A DNA stretch of 64,000 nt from QQVM01 sp035341855 (GTDB lineage Bacteria; Bacteroidota; Bacteroidia; AKYH767-A; 2013-40CM-41-45), in contig DAOQWA010000009.1 of assembly GCA_035341855.1 (NCBI GenBank), positions 30,550 through 94,549 of the forward strand, in the 5' to 3' direction. The notes below the pieces were generated by a model. It ran no database searches and was not told the DNA's origin. It was given only the letters and a program-made list of their open reading frames with translations. Positions 25,629 through 34,023 of this stretch are shown one piece after another; within the stretch, counting starts at the first letter, position 1, and the number at the start of each line of letters is the position of its first letter. Made by a program: the position numbers and the translations under genes.

Positions 25629-27722
25629 ATGGCAGTTATTGGCAAAATAAGAAAGCGTGTCGGATTACTCATCGGGTTCATCGGTGTATCACTTCTCGCT
25701 TTTATTCTAGGTGACATCTTTTCTTCCGGAACAGGAATACTCGGAGGAAACAGTGATGTAGTTGGTGAAGTGGCCGGTGAAAAAGTTCACTATTCAGAAT
25801 TTGAAAAAAGAGTTGAGACGCTAACCGAAAATTACAGAATCAACACACAAACAGAAAATGTCGATCAGAACACTCAAGACATGTTGCGTGAGCAGGCATG
25901 GGGAATGTTCCTGAACGAAAATACGCTTGGTGATGAGTACAAGAAGATTGGGATTTCAGTAAGTGCGGAAGAGTTATATCTGATGTGTACCGGACCGAAT
26001 CCTCATGCACAGGTTAAGCAAGCTTTCAGTGATCCCAAGACGGGTCAGTTTGACGGTGCGGCTGTCGTAAAATTCTTAAAGGATCTTCCGAACCGAGATG
26101 AGGCAACTCAACGTCAGTGGAGACAATTTGAAGATGCTATTCGCGAAGAACGTATTGCGTCTAAATATAAAGATATGATCAAAAGTGGTTTATTTGCTAC
26201 GACAGCAGAAGCAAAAGAAGCTTATACTGATGGTCAAAAAAATGCTGCCATCACCTATTTTAGATTAGATTACAATACAATTCCTGACAGCGCTGTAGTT
26301 ATTGAAGAGAGCGACCTGAAAGCATATCATAGCGCCAATGCCGTTAAATATAAGCAGACAGAAGACATCAGAAAGATCGAGTACGTTGCATTTGAAATTA
26401 CTCCTTCTGCTGAAGATCGTCAGGAAGTGACGGAATGGGTGAATAAAAAATTCGAAGAATTCTCACAGAGCACAAACGATGTGAGTTTTGTAAATCAGTA
26501 CAGCGACAATCAATTTGATTCCACATTTCATGCAAAAGGTAGCCTTGCTCCCGTTCTTGACTCTGTAATGTTCTCAGCTTCTCCGGGTAAAATTGTTGGA
26601 CCGTACATGGATGGAGAAACATACAAGATCTCAAAACTTGTTGCTGATCGTTTTGTTCCTGATTCGGTAAAAGCACGTCACATACTTATTTCAATCGAGA
26701 ATGGTGATACGGCAAAGGCCAGAAATACAGCGGATAGCTTAAAGTCGGCTATTAAGCGTGGTGCTAAATTTGCTGATCTGGCAGTAACATTTTCAAAAGA
26801 TCCGGGCTCCGGTTCAAAGGGTGGTGACCTGGGATGGTTCCGCCAGGGAGCAATGGTTCAGCCTTTCAATGATGCATGTTTCGAAGGAAACAAAGGTGAT
26901 ATGCCAATTGTGACATCACAGTTTGGAGTTCATCTCATAGAAATCACTGATAAGGGTGTTCCATCGAAGCAAGTTCAGATTGCAACACTTGAACGTAAAG
27001 TTGAACCATCTCAGAAGACTTATGATGATATATATGCCAAAGCGAACCAATTCGCTTCGGTTAATAACACGGTTGAATTATTTGACAGCGCATGCATAAA
27101 GCAAGGGCTTAACAAAAGAATTGCTGATAACATTCGTCAGACAGACAAGAACATTCCGGGACTTGAATCGCCACGTGAATTAGTACGTTGGGTATATGAA
27201 GCCAATACCGGTGACATTTCTAAGGCATTTAGCCTCGGTGAAAAATATGTTATCGCTAAGTTGGTTCAAATTAAAAACAAAGGAACACTGCCACTTGATA
27301 TTGTTCGCGAGCAGGTAACTGCAGAGGTGAGAAAAAATAAGAAAGCCGAGAAGATGATCGAGAAGATTGAGGCTGCAGGCGCTACAACAATCGATGCCTT
27401 AGCTCAAAAAATGAACACCACCACAACAGATGTTGAGGCTATCAACTTCCAAAATCCGTATGTACAAGGATTAGGCAATGAGCCGAAGGTTGTTGGGACA
27501 ATTTTTGGAATGAAGCAAGGCACAATGTCTAAACCGATACAGAGTGAGAGCGGCGTGATTGTATTGTATGTAAAATCAATCTCCGAGCCGGCTGCGATTA
27601 CAGATTATAGCACTAATATCAAACAGATTGTTGACCAACGTCGTTCTCGCAGCGAATATGAAGTGTTCAATGCATTAAAAGAAAAAGCAAACGTAGAAGA
27701 CAATCGCGGTAAATTTTACTAA
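25629..27722 (+). CDS. PpiD-like periplasmic peptidyl-prolyl isomerase / foldase
   Basis: 697 residues. One N-terminal transmembrane anchor (about 11-34, VGLLIGFIGVSLLAFILGDIF), then SurA_N-like region (VVGEVAGEKVHYSEFEKRVE), a complete parvulin domain near 340-440 (VKARHILISIENG...FADLAVTFSKDPGSGSKGGDLGWF...VTSQFGVHLIEI) and a second, degenerate parvulin-like C-terminal region. Such foldases assist outer-membrane protein folding. Closest to PpiD by architecture; SurA-like annotation would also be acceptable. It ends at a strong terminator. Confidence 0.9.
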   Translation: MAVIGKIRKRVGLLIGFIGVSLLAFILGDIFSSGTGILGGNSDVVGEVAGEKVHYSEFEKRVETLTENYRINTQTENVDQNTQDMLREQAWGMFLNENTLGDEYKKIGISVSAEELYLMCTGPNPHAQVKQAFSDPKTGQFDGAAVVKFLKDLPNRDEATQRQWRQFEDAIREERIASKYKDMIKSGLFATTAEAKEAYTDGQKNAAITYFRLDYNTIPDSAVVIEESDLKAYHSANAVKYKQTEDIRKIEYVAFEITPSAEDRQEVTEWVNKKFEEFSQSTNDVSFVNQYSDNQFDSTFHAKGSLAPVLDSVMFSASPGKIVGPYMDGETYKISKLVADRFVPDSVKARHILISIENGDTAKARNTADSLKSAIKRGAKFADLAVTFSKDPGSGSKGGDLGWFRQGAMVQPFNDACFEGNKGDMPIVTSQFGVHLIEITDKGVPSKQVQIATLERKVEPSQKTYDDIYAKANQFASVNNTVELFDSACIKQGLNKRIADNIRQTDKNIPGLESPRELVRWVYEANTGDISKAFSLGEKYVIAKLVQIKNKGTLPLDIVREQVTAEVRKNKKAEKMIEKIEAAGATTIDALAQKMNTTTTDVEAINFQNPYVQGLGNEPKVVGTIFGMKQGTMSKPIQSESGVIVLYVKSISEPAAITDYSTNIKQIVDQRRSRSEYEVFNALKEKANVEDNRGKFY

Positions 27723-27737
27723 GAATATTTTAACCAT

Positions 27738-27772
27738 AAAAAAAGTCCTCTCAATCTAAGAGGACTTTTTTT
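27738..27772 (+). terminator. Rho-independent terminator, bidirectional
   Basis: 14-bp perfect stem AAAAAAAGTCCTCT / AGAGGACTTTTTTT with a 7-nt loop. Its right arm runs into the stop codon of the convergent methyltransferase gene, so the two genes share it. Confidence 0.9.
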
Positions 27773-28388
27773 ATGATTTCTCAAGTAAAATAATTCTAAA
27801 ATTTCCATTGAAGTCAGCTTCTTTATCAGCTATCAATTTTAATTTGCAGCTCTGTCGGATCGTGCTAAACTTTCTTGTGATATCACTGAATAAAAAACCG
27901 GTGAAGAGATTCACGAATTTTCTCAGGATGCCCGGATTTTTATCTTCCTGAACGAACTTGTCAAATACGCTTAACTTCCCTCCTTTTCTGAGGACTCTTT
28001 CAGCTTCATTAATGCATGCCACAGGATCCGGAATGACGGCAAGGATAAGATGCAAAATTACTTTATCATAACTCTCATCGCCGAAGCTCAAATTTTGTCC
28101 ATCCATATTAATGATCCTGACATCTTTCTTCAATCTTTTATTTCTATTCCTGACCTTCCCAAGCATCGATTCAGTAATATCCGTAATAGTGATATGACAA
28201 TCATCAGGTAGAAATTCAAGATCGAGGCCTGTTCCAGCGCCAATCAATAATACCTTTTCACCTGCCTTGATCTCCAAAGAGTCAATAGACTTCTTTCTCG
28301 AAGCATTAAAGTATCCACCTATAAAATCATAGAAAGGAGAATAAATAGTATAGCGAACTTTATTCCAGGTATTAGAATTTACATTCAT
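27771..28388 (-). CDS. Class I SAM-dependent methyltransferase
   Basis: 205 residues from ATG at 28388 (MNVNSNTWNKVRYTIY); an in-frame ATG at 28466 would overlap the upstream heme lipoprotein gene and adds unconserved sequence. Motif I is VLLIGAGTGLDLEFL, followed by the acidic residue of ITITDITESML, DGQNLSFGDESYDKVILHLIL and the EAERVLRKGGKLSVFD loop typical of UbiE/PmtA-like enzymes. It may methylate a lipid (phosphatidylethanolamine) or quinone precursor; the substrate cannot be read. It lies 14 nt downstream of the heme lipoprotein gene and is probably in its transcript. Confidence 0.82.
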   Translation of the reverse strand: MNVNSNTWNKVRYTIYSPFYDFIGGYFNASRKKSIDSLEIKAGEKVLLIGAGTGLDLEFLPDDCHITITDITESMLGKVRNRNKRLKKDVRIINMDGQNLSFGDESYDKVILHLILAVIPDPVACINEAERVLRKGGKLSVFDKFVQEDKNPGILRKFVNLFTGFLFSDITRKFSTIRQSCKLKLIADKEADFNGNFRIILLEKS

Positions 28389-28402
28389 TGAAAGAGAAAA
28401 AA

Positions 28403-28933
28403 TCAATGTAATGAAAAAGTCCTGACAAGATCCCGGTTCCCTGCTGAGGAGTGGCAAGCTGTACAATCCGCGCCTTTGCGATTAGTGGAATAAACAACAT
28501 CTCCTCCGGGTCCGTACTCTGCCCAAATCCAACCTCCGCCGGTATTTGCATCTATTGTACTCTTAAACATGGCAGCATATAATTTTAAATTTCCGCCCGG
28601 AGAATCATAAATTTCTTTTACAACTATCGCTCCATCGGCAAAACGATCAGCATTAAGAGCATTCAAATCATTGTTCATGCTCTCAACTGCTGTTTGATTA
28701 AATCGTACCCGCATGTAACTTCCATGCGGACTTCCTGATGCAGATACTAATGTATCTGTTGTTCTTTTATAATATTGAAAGCCCTGGATGGTATTAATAA
28801 GTTTGAAAAAAGTGCCATCGTTAATGCTCACCGATTCTCCCTTATCATTGGTACATGAAGGCAACATACAACAACCAATGAGGACGAATACACTAAGCCG
28901 AACAAATTTATTTGCCGATTGATAAATAGCCAT
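28403..28933 (-). CDS. Monoheme lipoprotein, cytochrome P460-like (copy A)
   Basis: 176 residues from ATG at 28933, which gives a lipoprotein signal (LSVFVLIGCCMLPSC). Near the C-terminus is a c-type heme motif CTACH, preceded by GGWIWAEYGPGGDVVYSTNRKGAD. The region before it (FADGAIVVKEIYD...KLYAAMFKS) resembles cytochrome P460-type proteins, which act on hydroxylamine or nitric oxide in other bacteria. It is a paralogue of the protein at 29061-29525. The lysine cross-link that defines P460 cannot be judged from sequence alone. A 14-bp palindrome lies upstream. Confidence 0.65.
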   Translation of the reverse strand: MAIYQSANKFVRLSVFVLIGCCMLPSCTNDKGESVSINDGTFFKLINTIQGFQYYKRTTDTLVSASGSPHGSYMRVRFNQTAVESMNNDLNALNADRFADGAIVVKEIYDSPGGNLKLYAAMFKSTIDANTGGGWIWAEYGPGGDVVYSTNRKGADCTACHSSAGNRDLVRTFSLH

Positions 28934-28982
28934 TAGGATCTTATTCGATAGCATCTTGCAATTTACGAATAAGACGGCTAAA

Positions 28983-28996
28983 TCACATCGATGTGA
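28983..28996. promoter_or_regulatory. 14-bp perfect palindrome, candidate operator
   Basis: TCACATCGATGTGA, fully palindromic, 50-63 bp upstream of the copy A heme lipoprotein start. The TCACA/TGTGA arms recall half-sites of CRP/FNR-type regulators, but their order and 4-nt spacing differ from the classical TGTGA-N6-TCACA site. Confidence 0.45.
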
Positions 28997-29008
28997 GACC
29001 TTTTCTAC

Positions 29009-29040
29009 AAAAAAAAGACCTGTCCGGGCCGACAGGTCTT
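29009..29040 (-). terminator. Rho-independent terminator after heme lipoprotein copy B
   Basis: AAGACCTGTC / GACAGGTCTT stem, loop of 6 nt, followed by eight T on the minus strand. It ends the transcript of the gene at 29061-29525, so copies A and B are separate units. Confidence 0.88.
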
Positions 29041-29060
29041 ATTAAAAAGTTTAAAGAAAA

Positions 29061-29525
29061 TTATTTTGCGTCAAGAACTAAAGTGTTGGAACGCCCATGG
29101 CAGGAATTACAACTTGCACCTTTCAAATTCACAGAATATGTAGGATTTCCGGAGGCATCATAACTTGCCCAAAGCCATCCGTTGGAAGAATTTGGATCTG
29201 CCGGAGCTTTATACATTACATCGTACCCCGTAACAGCTCCATTCTTATCAATATATTCTTTCACTAACATAGAATTTACTGCATATGTCACCGACATTTC
29301 TCCATCAACAGATAAGCTGTTCTTTGCAATGGCATTCATGCGTATTCTGAAATCCTGAGATTTCATACGCACAACCGAAGAATTAACGTCAATGACATCA
29401 GTTGAAGTTTGCACAGAACTGATTAGAGCGGCATCTGAAATACTTGTTGCTTCATCCGATTCACGGGAGCATGATCCCATCACAAGAGCGATGGAAAGGA
29501 TAGTGAGGCTGTAGAGTTTTTTCAT
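29061..29525 (-). CDS. Monoheme lipoprotein, cytochrome P460-like (copy B)
   Basis: 154 residues. Signal with lipobox (IALVMGSC, Cys19), then a C-terminal heme-binding motif CNSCH preceded by GWLWASYDASGNPTYSVNLKGAS, matching copy A around the same motif (GWxWAxY...YSxNxKGAxCxxCH). The middle also aligns loosely (VKEYIDKNGAVTGYDVMYKA). One heme c per protein is predicted, tethered to a membrane facing the periplasm or outside. Redox partner and substrate are unknown. It has its own terminator and a set of TTGTCAGG sites upstream. Confidence 0.65.
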   Translation of the reverse strand: MKKLYSLTILSIALVMGSCSRESDEATSISDAALISSVQTSTDVIDVNSSVVRMKSQDFRIRMNAIAKNSLSVDGEMSVTYAVNSMLVKEYIDKNGAVTGYDVMYKAPADPNSSNGWLWASYDASGNPTYSVNLKGASCNSCHGRSNTLVLDAK

Positions 29526-29557
29526 GTTTAGATTATTTACAGAAAGGTAAAAGTGAT

Positions 29558-29601
29558 TTGTCAGGAAAATGTCGTGGAATTGTCAGGAATGGCCCTGACA
29601 A
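29558..29601. promoter_or_regulatory. Three TTGTCAGG half-sites, candidate operator
   Basis: TTGTCAGG occurs at 29558-29565 and 29580-29587 (22 bp apart, same face of the helix); its exact reverse complement CCTGACAA is at 29594-29601 after a 6-nt spacer. The block lies 33-76 bp upstream of the copy B start, overlapping the expected promoter. The arrangement suggests cooperative binding of a dimeric regulator. Confidence 0.55.
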
Positions 29602-29676
29602 TGAAGATTTTACACGAATTCTTCGAAAATTTAAAAATAAGGGCAAAAAATTCTCTAAAAAAAATTAACGTAAATT

Positions 29677-30036
29677 CTATTTAGAAGCTCTTTCATCCGA
29701 ATCAACTTGTAGTATATGAAGCAGACGATGAATGATCGGAGCAAAAAATACAGCCGTAATGCTTAAAAATGCTACACCACTATATAGTGCATAAAAAGAG
29801 GAGAAAAGTTTAGATCTATCATTTTCCATTTCAATAACCGGTCCCATTCCTGTAAGGATCATTGATGACATGTGAAAGCTATCTATCAATGAGAGACCGG
29901 CAATAAAATGATATCCCATGACACCGATAAACAATGAAATCGTAATTAATAAAACCGAAAATAAAAAATAGCGAAACAGTCTGTTTAAGAACAACCTAAA
30001 AGGGACTACCTTATGACCTTTTCGTTCCAGTTTCAT
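29677..30036 (-). CDS. Small 2TM protein resembling a potassium-channel pore module
   Basis: 119 residues: basic N-terminus, TM1 (about 22-46), a short loop helix LIDSFHMSSMILTGMGPVIEME (51-71), TM2 (about 77-109) and a short charged tail. The TM1-P-loop-TM2 layout and the phrase DSFHMSSMILTGMGP resemble a K+ channel pore, but the filter reads TGMGP instead of TVGYG. Its start overlaps the DUF1003 stop by 4 nt (ATGA), so translation is coupled. No ligand domain. Ion conduction is inference. Confidence 0.5.
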   Translation of the reverse strand: MKLERKGHKVVPFRLFLNRLFRYFLFSVLLITISLFIGVMGYHFIAGLSLIDSFHMSSMILTGMGPVIEMENDRSKLFSSFYALYSGVAFLSITAVFFAPIIHRLLHILQVDSDERASK

Positions 30037-30725
30037 TTCTTTTTAATTTGAATCATGAGGTCTTCGAGAAAATCAGTTTGTACCTCCTGTATCTCAAGGA
30101 GTTTTTTACTTTGATGGACTAATAAATGATCCATTTTCTCATTAATTAATTTTATTTCGAGTTCAGCCTTCAGATTGATCTTGTAGTCATGTTCAGCACG
30201 CTGACGATCCTTTTGTTCCTGACGATTCTGGCTCATCATAATTATTGGTGCCTGAATAGCAGCAATACAAGAGAGTATAAGATTAAGAAGAATAAAAGGA
30301 AAGGGATCGAATGGTTTAGAAGACAGGAATACAATATTTAAAACCATCCAAATTACGATGAAGCTAAAAAAGGTGATGATAAAGGTCCAGCTACCTCCAA
30401 AGACAGCTATTTTGTCTGCCAGCTTTTGACCGACAGTGAGGCGATCCTCGGTTTCATCCAGAATATTCTCAGAGAGTATTGAATTATTTTTTATTGATTC
30501 AAGTACATCCCGGTGGATCTGGTCCAACTCACCTTCCTCCTGAGAAATAAGCAATGTCAGGTACCTCCGCCTAAAATGGTTAAGCTCTTCGAATGTTAAA
30601 TACGAGTCATAATTAAAATCGGGAAATTCATTGCAGATGAGTTCATAAATTCCGGGCCTTAATTCAGAGCCTTTCACCTGTTCGCCCTTTTTTATTTGCT
30701 TGTTACTGATGTGGCTAATAATCAT
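30033..30725 (-). CDS. DUF1003 family membrane protein
   Basis: 230 residues from ATG at 30725; an in-frame ATG at 30752 would add 9 hydrophobic residues. The central part is DUF1003: LADKIAVFGGSWTFIITFFSFIVIWMVLN, then DPFPFILLNLILSCIAAIQAPIIMMSQNRQEQKDRQRAEHDYKINLKAELEI. Two transmembrane helices are visible, with a long cytoplasmic N-terminus and a C-terminal helix. The family's function is not established; a transport role has been suggested elsewhere. It is coupled to the 2TM channel-like gene. Confidence 0.88.
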   Translation of the reverse strand: MIISHISNKQIKKGEQVKGSELRPGIYELICNEFPDFNYDSYLTFEELNHFRRRYLTLLISQEEGELDQIHRDVLESIKNNSILSENILDETEDRLTVGQKLADKIAVFGGSWTFIITFFSFIVIWMVLNIVFLSSKPFDPFPFILLNLILSCIAAIQAPIIMMSQNRQEQKDRQRAEHDYKINLKAELEIKLINEKMDHLLVHQSKKLLEIQEVQTDFLEDLMIQIKKK

Positions 30726-30851
30726 CTCCCAAAAATTTATGAAAAATAACAACCAATAAAGGTAGTTTAGATGAAGAAAGCGAAACTTTGAAAACTAATT
30801 CTATCTACACCTTTGTATAGAAATAAAAAACTGAATTTAATTCAAAACCAT

Positions 30852-32114
30852 CTACCTTAATATCTGCAATCGATAAGAATCAAGCTTAATAAAAATAAAG
30901 AGAAGAACAGTAAACGACCAGAGTGAGGACCCGCCATAACTAAAAAATGGCAGAGGAATTCCAATAACAGGTGCCAGTCCTATTGTCATACCTATATTGA
31001 TCATAAGGTGGAAAAATATTATGGAGGCCACTCCATAGCCATAAATCCGGGAGTACTGTGATCGCTGACGCTCAGCTACGATAATTATTCGTATCAGCAA
31101 TGCCATAAATAAACCAATGACCACAAGACTACCTAAGAAACCCCACTCTTCGCCTACAGTGCAAAAAATGAAATCCGTACTTTGTTCGGGTACAAAATCA
31201 TATTTTGTTTGTGTACCCTGCAGAAAGCCTTTCCCGAAGAAGCCACCGGAGCCAATTGCAATTTTACTTTGATTTACATTATATCCGGCACCTTTGAGAT
31301 CTACTTCTTTTCCTAGCAAGACATCAATCCTGGTTCTTTGGTGAGCTTGGAGTACGTTGCTATATACATAGTCTACACTATAGACCATCCCGATGGCAAG
31401 CACTGCTCCTGTTGCTATGATGAGAATATTCCTTTTGTTTTTTCTGACCAGAAGGATAAAAAGTAAGGTGATCCCAAGTAGGATCCACATAAGTGTGGTG
31501 TATTCCACGAGTAGTGCAAGAATAAACAAAGCCACACTTACCAAGGCAAGCAGCAAGATATTACCTGATAGACCTTCCCGGTATAGGACAAAAATAAACG
31601 CACCAAAGACTAGTGCAGAACCTGTATCATTCTGTAAAAGAATAATAATAGCCGGAACACCAAGTATGATCGTTGAGATTAATTTTGTTCTGGTATCCTG
31701 CATTCTTATATCAAGAGTACTCAGGTACTTGGCAAGTGCCATATTTGTCGCAAATTTAGCGAACTCTGCAGGTTGCAATTTGAAAGCTCCTATATCAATC
31801 CAGCCAAATGATCCTTTCACATCACGTGAAAAAGCAAATGTAGATAAGAGAAGTAAGATGAAAACAGCATAGATCGCATATGAAAAAGCTGCATAGAATT
31901 TTCCATCGATCACCAGGATCATAAGTGCCAGAATTGCGGCACCGCCAATCCACAACGTTTGTTTACCATAGCTTTGGCTGAGATCGAAAATACTACTATG
32001 CTCTTCATTATATACTGCTGCATAGATATTCATCCATCCAATCAACACCATTACGATGAAGAGACCGACAAGTACCCAGTCAATATTCTGCAATATATTA
32101 TTCTGATTGCGCAT
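30852..32114 (-). CDS. rodA: Rod shape-determining protein RodA (SEDS glycosyltransferase)
   Basis: 420 residues, about ten transmembrane helices. SEDS motifs: RxxKGSFGWIDIGAFKLQPAEFAKFA (lipid II polymerase core region), GSGGFFGKGFLQGTQTKYDFVPEQSTDFIF with the catalytic Asp region, and the ending GIPLPFFSYGGSSLW. It polymerises lipid II into glycan strands with PBP2 in the elongasome. Its start overlaps the mrdA stop by 17 nt. Last gene of the mre operon. Confidence 0.94.
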   Translation of the reverse strand: MRNQNNILQNIDWVLVGLFIVMVLIGWMNIYAAVYNEEHSSIFDLSQSYGKQTLWIGGAAILALMILVIDGKFYAAFSYAIYAVFILLLLSTFAFSRDVKGSFGWIDIGAFKLQPAEFAKFATNMALAKYLSTLDIRMQDTRTKLISTIILGVPAIIILLQNDTGSALVFGAFIFVLYREGLSGNILLLALVSVALFILALLVEYTTLMWILLGITLLFILLVRKNKRNILIIATGAVLAIGMVYSVDYVYSNVLQAHQRTRIDVLLGKEVDLKGAGYNVNQSKIAIGSGGFFGKGFLQGTQTKYDFVPEQSTDFIFCTVGEEWGFLGSLVVIGLFMALLIRIIIVAERQRSQYSRIYGYGVASIIFFHLMINIGMTIGLAPVIGIPLPFFSYGGSSLWSFTVLLFIFIKLDSYRLQILR

Positions 32115-34023
32115 TTTCTTTTAAGTTCTGAGGAACCAGTACTTTGGGCCTAGGTATAATTGCCTTCATTATTTCAACTTTTCGTTTGACGACAACAGGC
32201 TTCGGTGGATCTAGATCAGGTAAGATCACACCTTCTCTCATTCTCTTGTCCATTTCAGGTCTGGTGATTGAATCCGTAAGATATTTTTCTATAAGAAGCG
32301 AAGCAATCGGAGCTGCCCATTGTGATCCGAATCCGGAATTTTCAACGGAGACAGCAATCGCAATCTTAGGATTATTTCTCGGAGCAAAGGCAACATACAT
32401 GGAGTGATCTTTTCCATGAGGGTTCTGTGCAGTTCCTGTCTTACCACATACAATGATACCTTTGATCTTCGTAGAGGCAGCCGTTCCACTTTCAACGACA
32501 CTTTCCATTCCATCGATTACAATATCGTAATACTTTCTATCAACCCCCATAAAATGCTTCTCTCTGAACTCTTCAGGTAAATACATTTCATCTCCGATTG
32601 CCTTTACAACGTGTGGGGTATAATAATATCCTCTATTGGCTATCCCGGCAATAATATTTGCATTCTGAAGAGGCGTAATTCCAAGCTCACCTTGCCCGAT
32701 ACCCAATGAAATAATTGTCGACGAACGCCACTGACCTTTACCGAAATATTTGTTGTAATAAGGTATTGAAGGAGTTGACCCTTTCAAAACATTCGGTAGA
32801 TCTGCCGGCAGTCGAATTCCTATTCCGAATTTTTCTATATTTCTTTTCCATGCCGCAAAAGCATCTTCAGTATTCTTGTACTTTTTGTTGTCGATAACAG
32901 AACGGAAGACATAACTATAATAAGAATTACACGATTGCGCAATGGATGTTTTCAGATCGAGAGGTGATGAGTGCGGGTGACATTTAGGTTTACCTCCACC
33001 CAAGGGATATCCCCCATGACAAGGATACCTTGTTTCAGGAAACAAAGTTTGCTCTTGTTGTGCTAACAATGCCATGACTAACTTAAATGTTGAACCGGGC
33101 GGATAAGTTGCCATCTGAGACCTGTTGAACAAGGGCTTGTAGGGGTTCTGCAATAAGGCCACATAGTTCTTTGTCCTGCTGCGACCTACCAACAAATTCG
33201 GGTCATATGCCGGTGAACTTACCATGCATAATATCTCACCCGTTGAGGGCTCAATAGCTACGACACTACCAACTTTATTTCGCATCAACTCTTCACCATA
33301 GAGCTGAAGGTCTCCATCAATTGAGAGTTTAAGATTATCTCCTGCGATCGAGGCAGTATCATACTTGCCATTTTGAAAACTCCCCTTTTCTCTGTTAAAT
33401 ACATCAACCATTACTCGACGAACCCCACGACTTCCACGCAGATATTCTTCATAAGATTTTTCGATACCACTCTTACCTATGTAATCACCATCTTTGTAAT
33501 AGGGATCTTTTCGGGTAATTGAAGTATCAACTTCGCCAATATATCCAAACAAGTGAGCGGCGATAGGTAAAGGATATTTTCTGAGTGTCCTGGCCTCTAC
33601 ATAAAAGCCGGGGTACTTGTACAACTTTTCCTGAAGTGTAGCATAGGTTTCAACTGATAATTGTTTCTCGAAGATCGAGGCCTTGTAGGCAGAATAAGCT
33701 TTTGACTTGTTAAATTTTTCAATGTACTCCTCTTTGCTTATTCCTATGAGTCTACACAGTTCAAGTGTATCCAGATTCTTCGCCTGCCGGGGTGTGATCA
33801 TAAGATCATAAACCGGTTCATTGTACACCAGAAGCTTTCCCTTTCGATCGTAAATAAGTCCGCGCGAAGGATAATCAGTGATCAGGCGCATTACATTATT
33901 TGTTGCTGATGCAGTATAGCTCTGATCAATCACCTGGAGATAAAACAGGCGGACGAGGTAGATTATCCCTACAGAGAGAAAAATTATTAAGATGACCGTA
34001 TTTCTACCCGACGATACGTTCAT
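32098..34023 (-). CDS. mrdA: Penicillin-binding protein 2 (cell elongation transpeptidase)
   Basis: 641 residues from ATG at 34023 (MNVSSGRNTVILIIFLSVG); the ATG at 34059 adds 12 residues that lie inside mreD. One N-terminal membrane anchor, then the dimerisation domain (SRGLIYDRKGKLLVYNEPVYDL) and the transpeptidase domain with PPGSTFKLVMAL (SxxK), SCNSYYSY (SxN) and CGKTGTAQNPHG (KTG). It cross-links peptidoglycan during side-wall growth, with RodA. The C-terminus has a proline-rich basic tail (RPKVLVPQNLKENAQSE). Overlaps mreD by 20 nt and rodA by 17 nt. Confidence 0.95.
   Translation of the reverse strand: MNVSSGRNTVILIIFLSVGIIYLVRLFYLQVIDQSYTASATNNVMRLITDYPSRGLIYDRKGKLLVYNEPVYDLMITPRQAKNLDTLELCRLIGISKEEYIEKFNKSKAYSAYKASIFEKQLSVETYATLQEKLYKYPGFYVEARTLRKYPLPIAAHLFGYIGEVDTSITRKDPYYKDGDYIGKSGIEKSYEEYLRGSRGVRRVMVDVFNREKGSFQNGKYDTASIAGDNLKLSIDGDLQLYGEELMRNKVGSVVAIEPSTGEILCMVSSPAYDPNLLVGRSRTKNYVALLQNPYKPLFNRSQMATYPPGSTFKLVMALLAQQEQTLFPETRYPCHGGYPLGGGKPKCHPHSSPLDLKTSIAQSCNSYYSYVFRSVIDNKKYKNTEDAFAAWKRNIEKFGIGIRLPADLPNVLKGSTPSIPYYNKYFGKGQWRSSTIISLGIGQGELGITPLQNANIIAGIANRGYYYTPHVVKAIGDEMYLPEEFREKHFMGVDRKYYDIVIDGMESVVESGTAASTKIKGIIVCGKTGTAQNPHGKDHSMYVAFAPRNNPKIAIAVSVENSGFGSQWAAPIASLLIEKYLTDSITRPEMDKRMREGVILPDLDPPKPVVVKRKVEIMKAIIPRPKVLVPQNLKENAQSE

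Noticed and set aside
28983..28996. Classical CRP/FNR site
   Set aside because: The half-site order and 4-nt spacing differ from TGTGA-N6-TCACA and from FNR TTGAT-N4-ATCAA; kept only as an unnamed palindrome.
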